The notes beneath the pieces were generated by a model. The model saw nothing but the letters and a program-made list of their open reading frames with translations, ran no database searches and had not been told where the DNA came from. A program made the position numbers and the translations under genes. This document shows, in pieces, positions 63,764 to 64,000 of a stretch of DNA of 64,000 nt; position 1 is the stretch's first letter, and each line of letters opens with the position of its first letter. Location: contig NZ_MUZV01000008.1 of assembly GCF_002000025.1 (NCBI RefSeq), positions 97,282 to 161,281 on the forward strand. Direction: 5' to 3'. This stretch comes from Cognaticolwellia aestuarii. GTDB lineage: Bacteria > Pseudomonadota > Gammaproteobacteria > Enterobacterales > Alteromonadaceae.

Positions 63764-64000
63764 TTAAGGGGTATTAAGTAAAACTAGATCAATATTTTGA
63801 TGTGTTATCAGTGCTGATATTGTTGAACCGTTTAGCCATTTGTCAAACAAGCTATGCTCTCTGCAACCAAGCGCGATGACATCAATGTTATTATCGTTAA
63901 TGTAAGTCAATAAAGCCTGTTCAGGCGTACCGCGAATAAAACTAACTAGGTCAATTGGGCATTTTACTTTTTTAGCAAAACGATATACTTGTTCTTTATG
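63764..64000 (-). CDS. Universal stress protein (UspA family), partial
   Basis: The minus strand carries an open frame from the right edge to TAA at 63764-63766. It gives the C-terminal 78 residues of a UspA-fold protein: VYRFAKKVKCPIDLVSFIRG, TPEQALLTYINDNNIDVIALGC and LFDKWLNGSTISALITHQNIDLVLLNTP. The usual Gly-rich ATP loop (G-x2-G-x9-G-S) appears as GCREHSLFDKWLNGST, with an altered first half. The N-terminus lies outside the window. Confidence 0.82.
   Translation of the reverse strand, partial: HKEQVYRFAKKVKCPIDLVSFIRGTPEQALLTYINDNNIDVIALGCREHSLFDKWLNGSTISALITHQNIDLVLLNTP

Overview
The window looks like chromosome from a low-GC marine gammaproteobacterium of the Alteromonadales, most likely Colwelliaceae (Colwellia or a close relative). 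The reasons are AT-rich, tightly packed genes, a TIGR02449-zapA-minCDE block, tamA-tamB, a large TonB-dependent receptor, several acyl-CoA dehydrogenases and many small palindromic intergenic repeats. The taxonomic call is inference. I see no rRNA, tRNA or CRISPR array.

Region 1 (1-6.0 kb) is accessory DNA. It holds an N-terminally truncated IS110-family transposase running off the left edge, a frameshifted REP-associated tyrosine transposase (RAYT), scattered copies of its GGACACCCA motif, a TetR-controlled VOC/flavin-binding gene pair, small membrane ORFs, a nucleotidyltransferase-like gene and a 232-bp MITE. Region 2 (6.3-8.9 kb) encodes an exported esterase, membrane proteins and two small lipoproteins, one MliC-like and one loosely chagasin-like.

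Region 3 (9.1-31.9 kb) is a large catabolic cluster beginning with a divergent LysR regulator. It can activate an acid (AMP-ligase), oxidise it (two acyl-CoA dehydrogenases), hydrate it (MaoC), dehydrogenate it (SDR) and cleave it (thiolase). It also carries a kinase plus ACAD11-like dehydrogenase pair of the kind used on 4-hydroxyacyl-CoA. Further members are an OYE-type flavin reductase, two more SDRs, a histidine-phosphatase-like protein lacking its second histidine, a patatin, an MDR reductase, a molybdopterin enzyme followed by a DUF1295 protein and a MoxR/VWA pair, and a haloalkane-dehalogenase-like hydrolase. A 46-bp deletion form of the MITE lies immediately after the last gene.

Region 4 (32-39.5 kb) is a run of small single genes: lipoproteins, an esterase, DUF1801, a flavin reductase, GIY-YIG-like, VanZ-like and a BLUF blue-light sensor with all key residues. 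Region 5 (39.6-42.1 kb) is the cell-division block. Region 6 (42.2-53.2 kb) is a second catabolic cluster: hydrolase, crotonase, GST, BASS transporter, DUF2855, nitroreductase and TonB receptor, divergent from a 598-aa acyl-CoA dehydrogenase. Region 7 (53.3-64 kb) carries three magnesium/divalent-cation transport genes (CNNM-type, MgtE, CorA), tamA-tamB, a small membrane protein and a partial universal stress protein.

The most notable signal is regulatory. A motif ACTATT-N9-AAT occurs twice, 32 bp apart, in each of two promoters of the first catabolic cluster (10.1 and 18.5 kb). Both promoters also share 21 identical bases and the same -35/-10 spacing. Related copies lie in the divergent promoter region of the second cluster (51.1-51.3 kb). 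This suggests that one regulator, probably the LysR at 9.1-10.0 kb, ties both clusters into one regulon.
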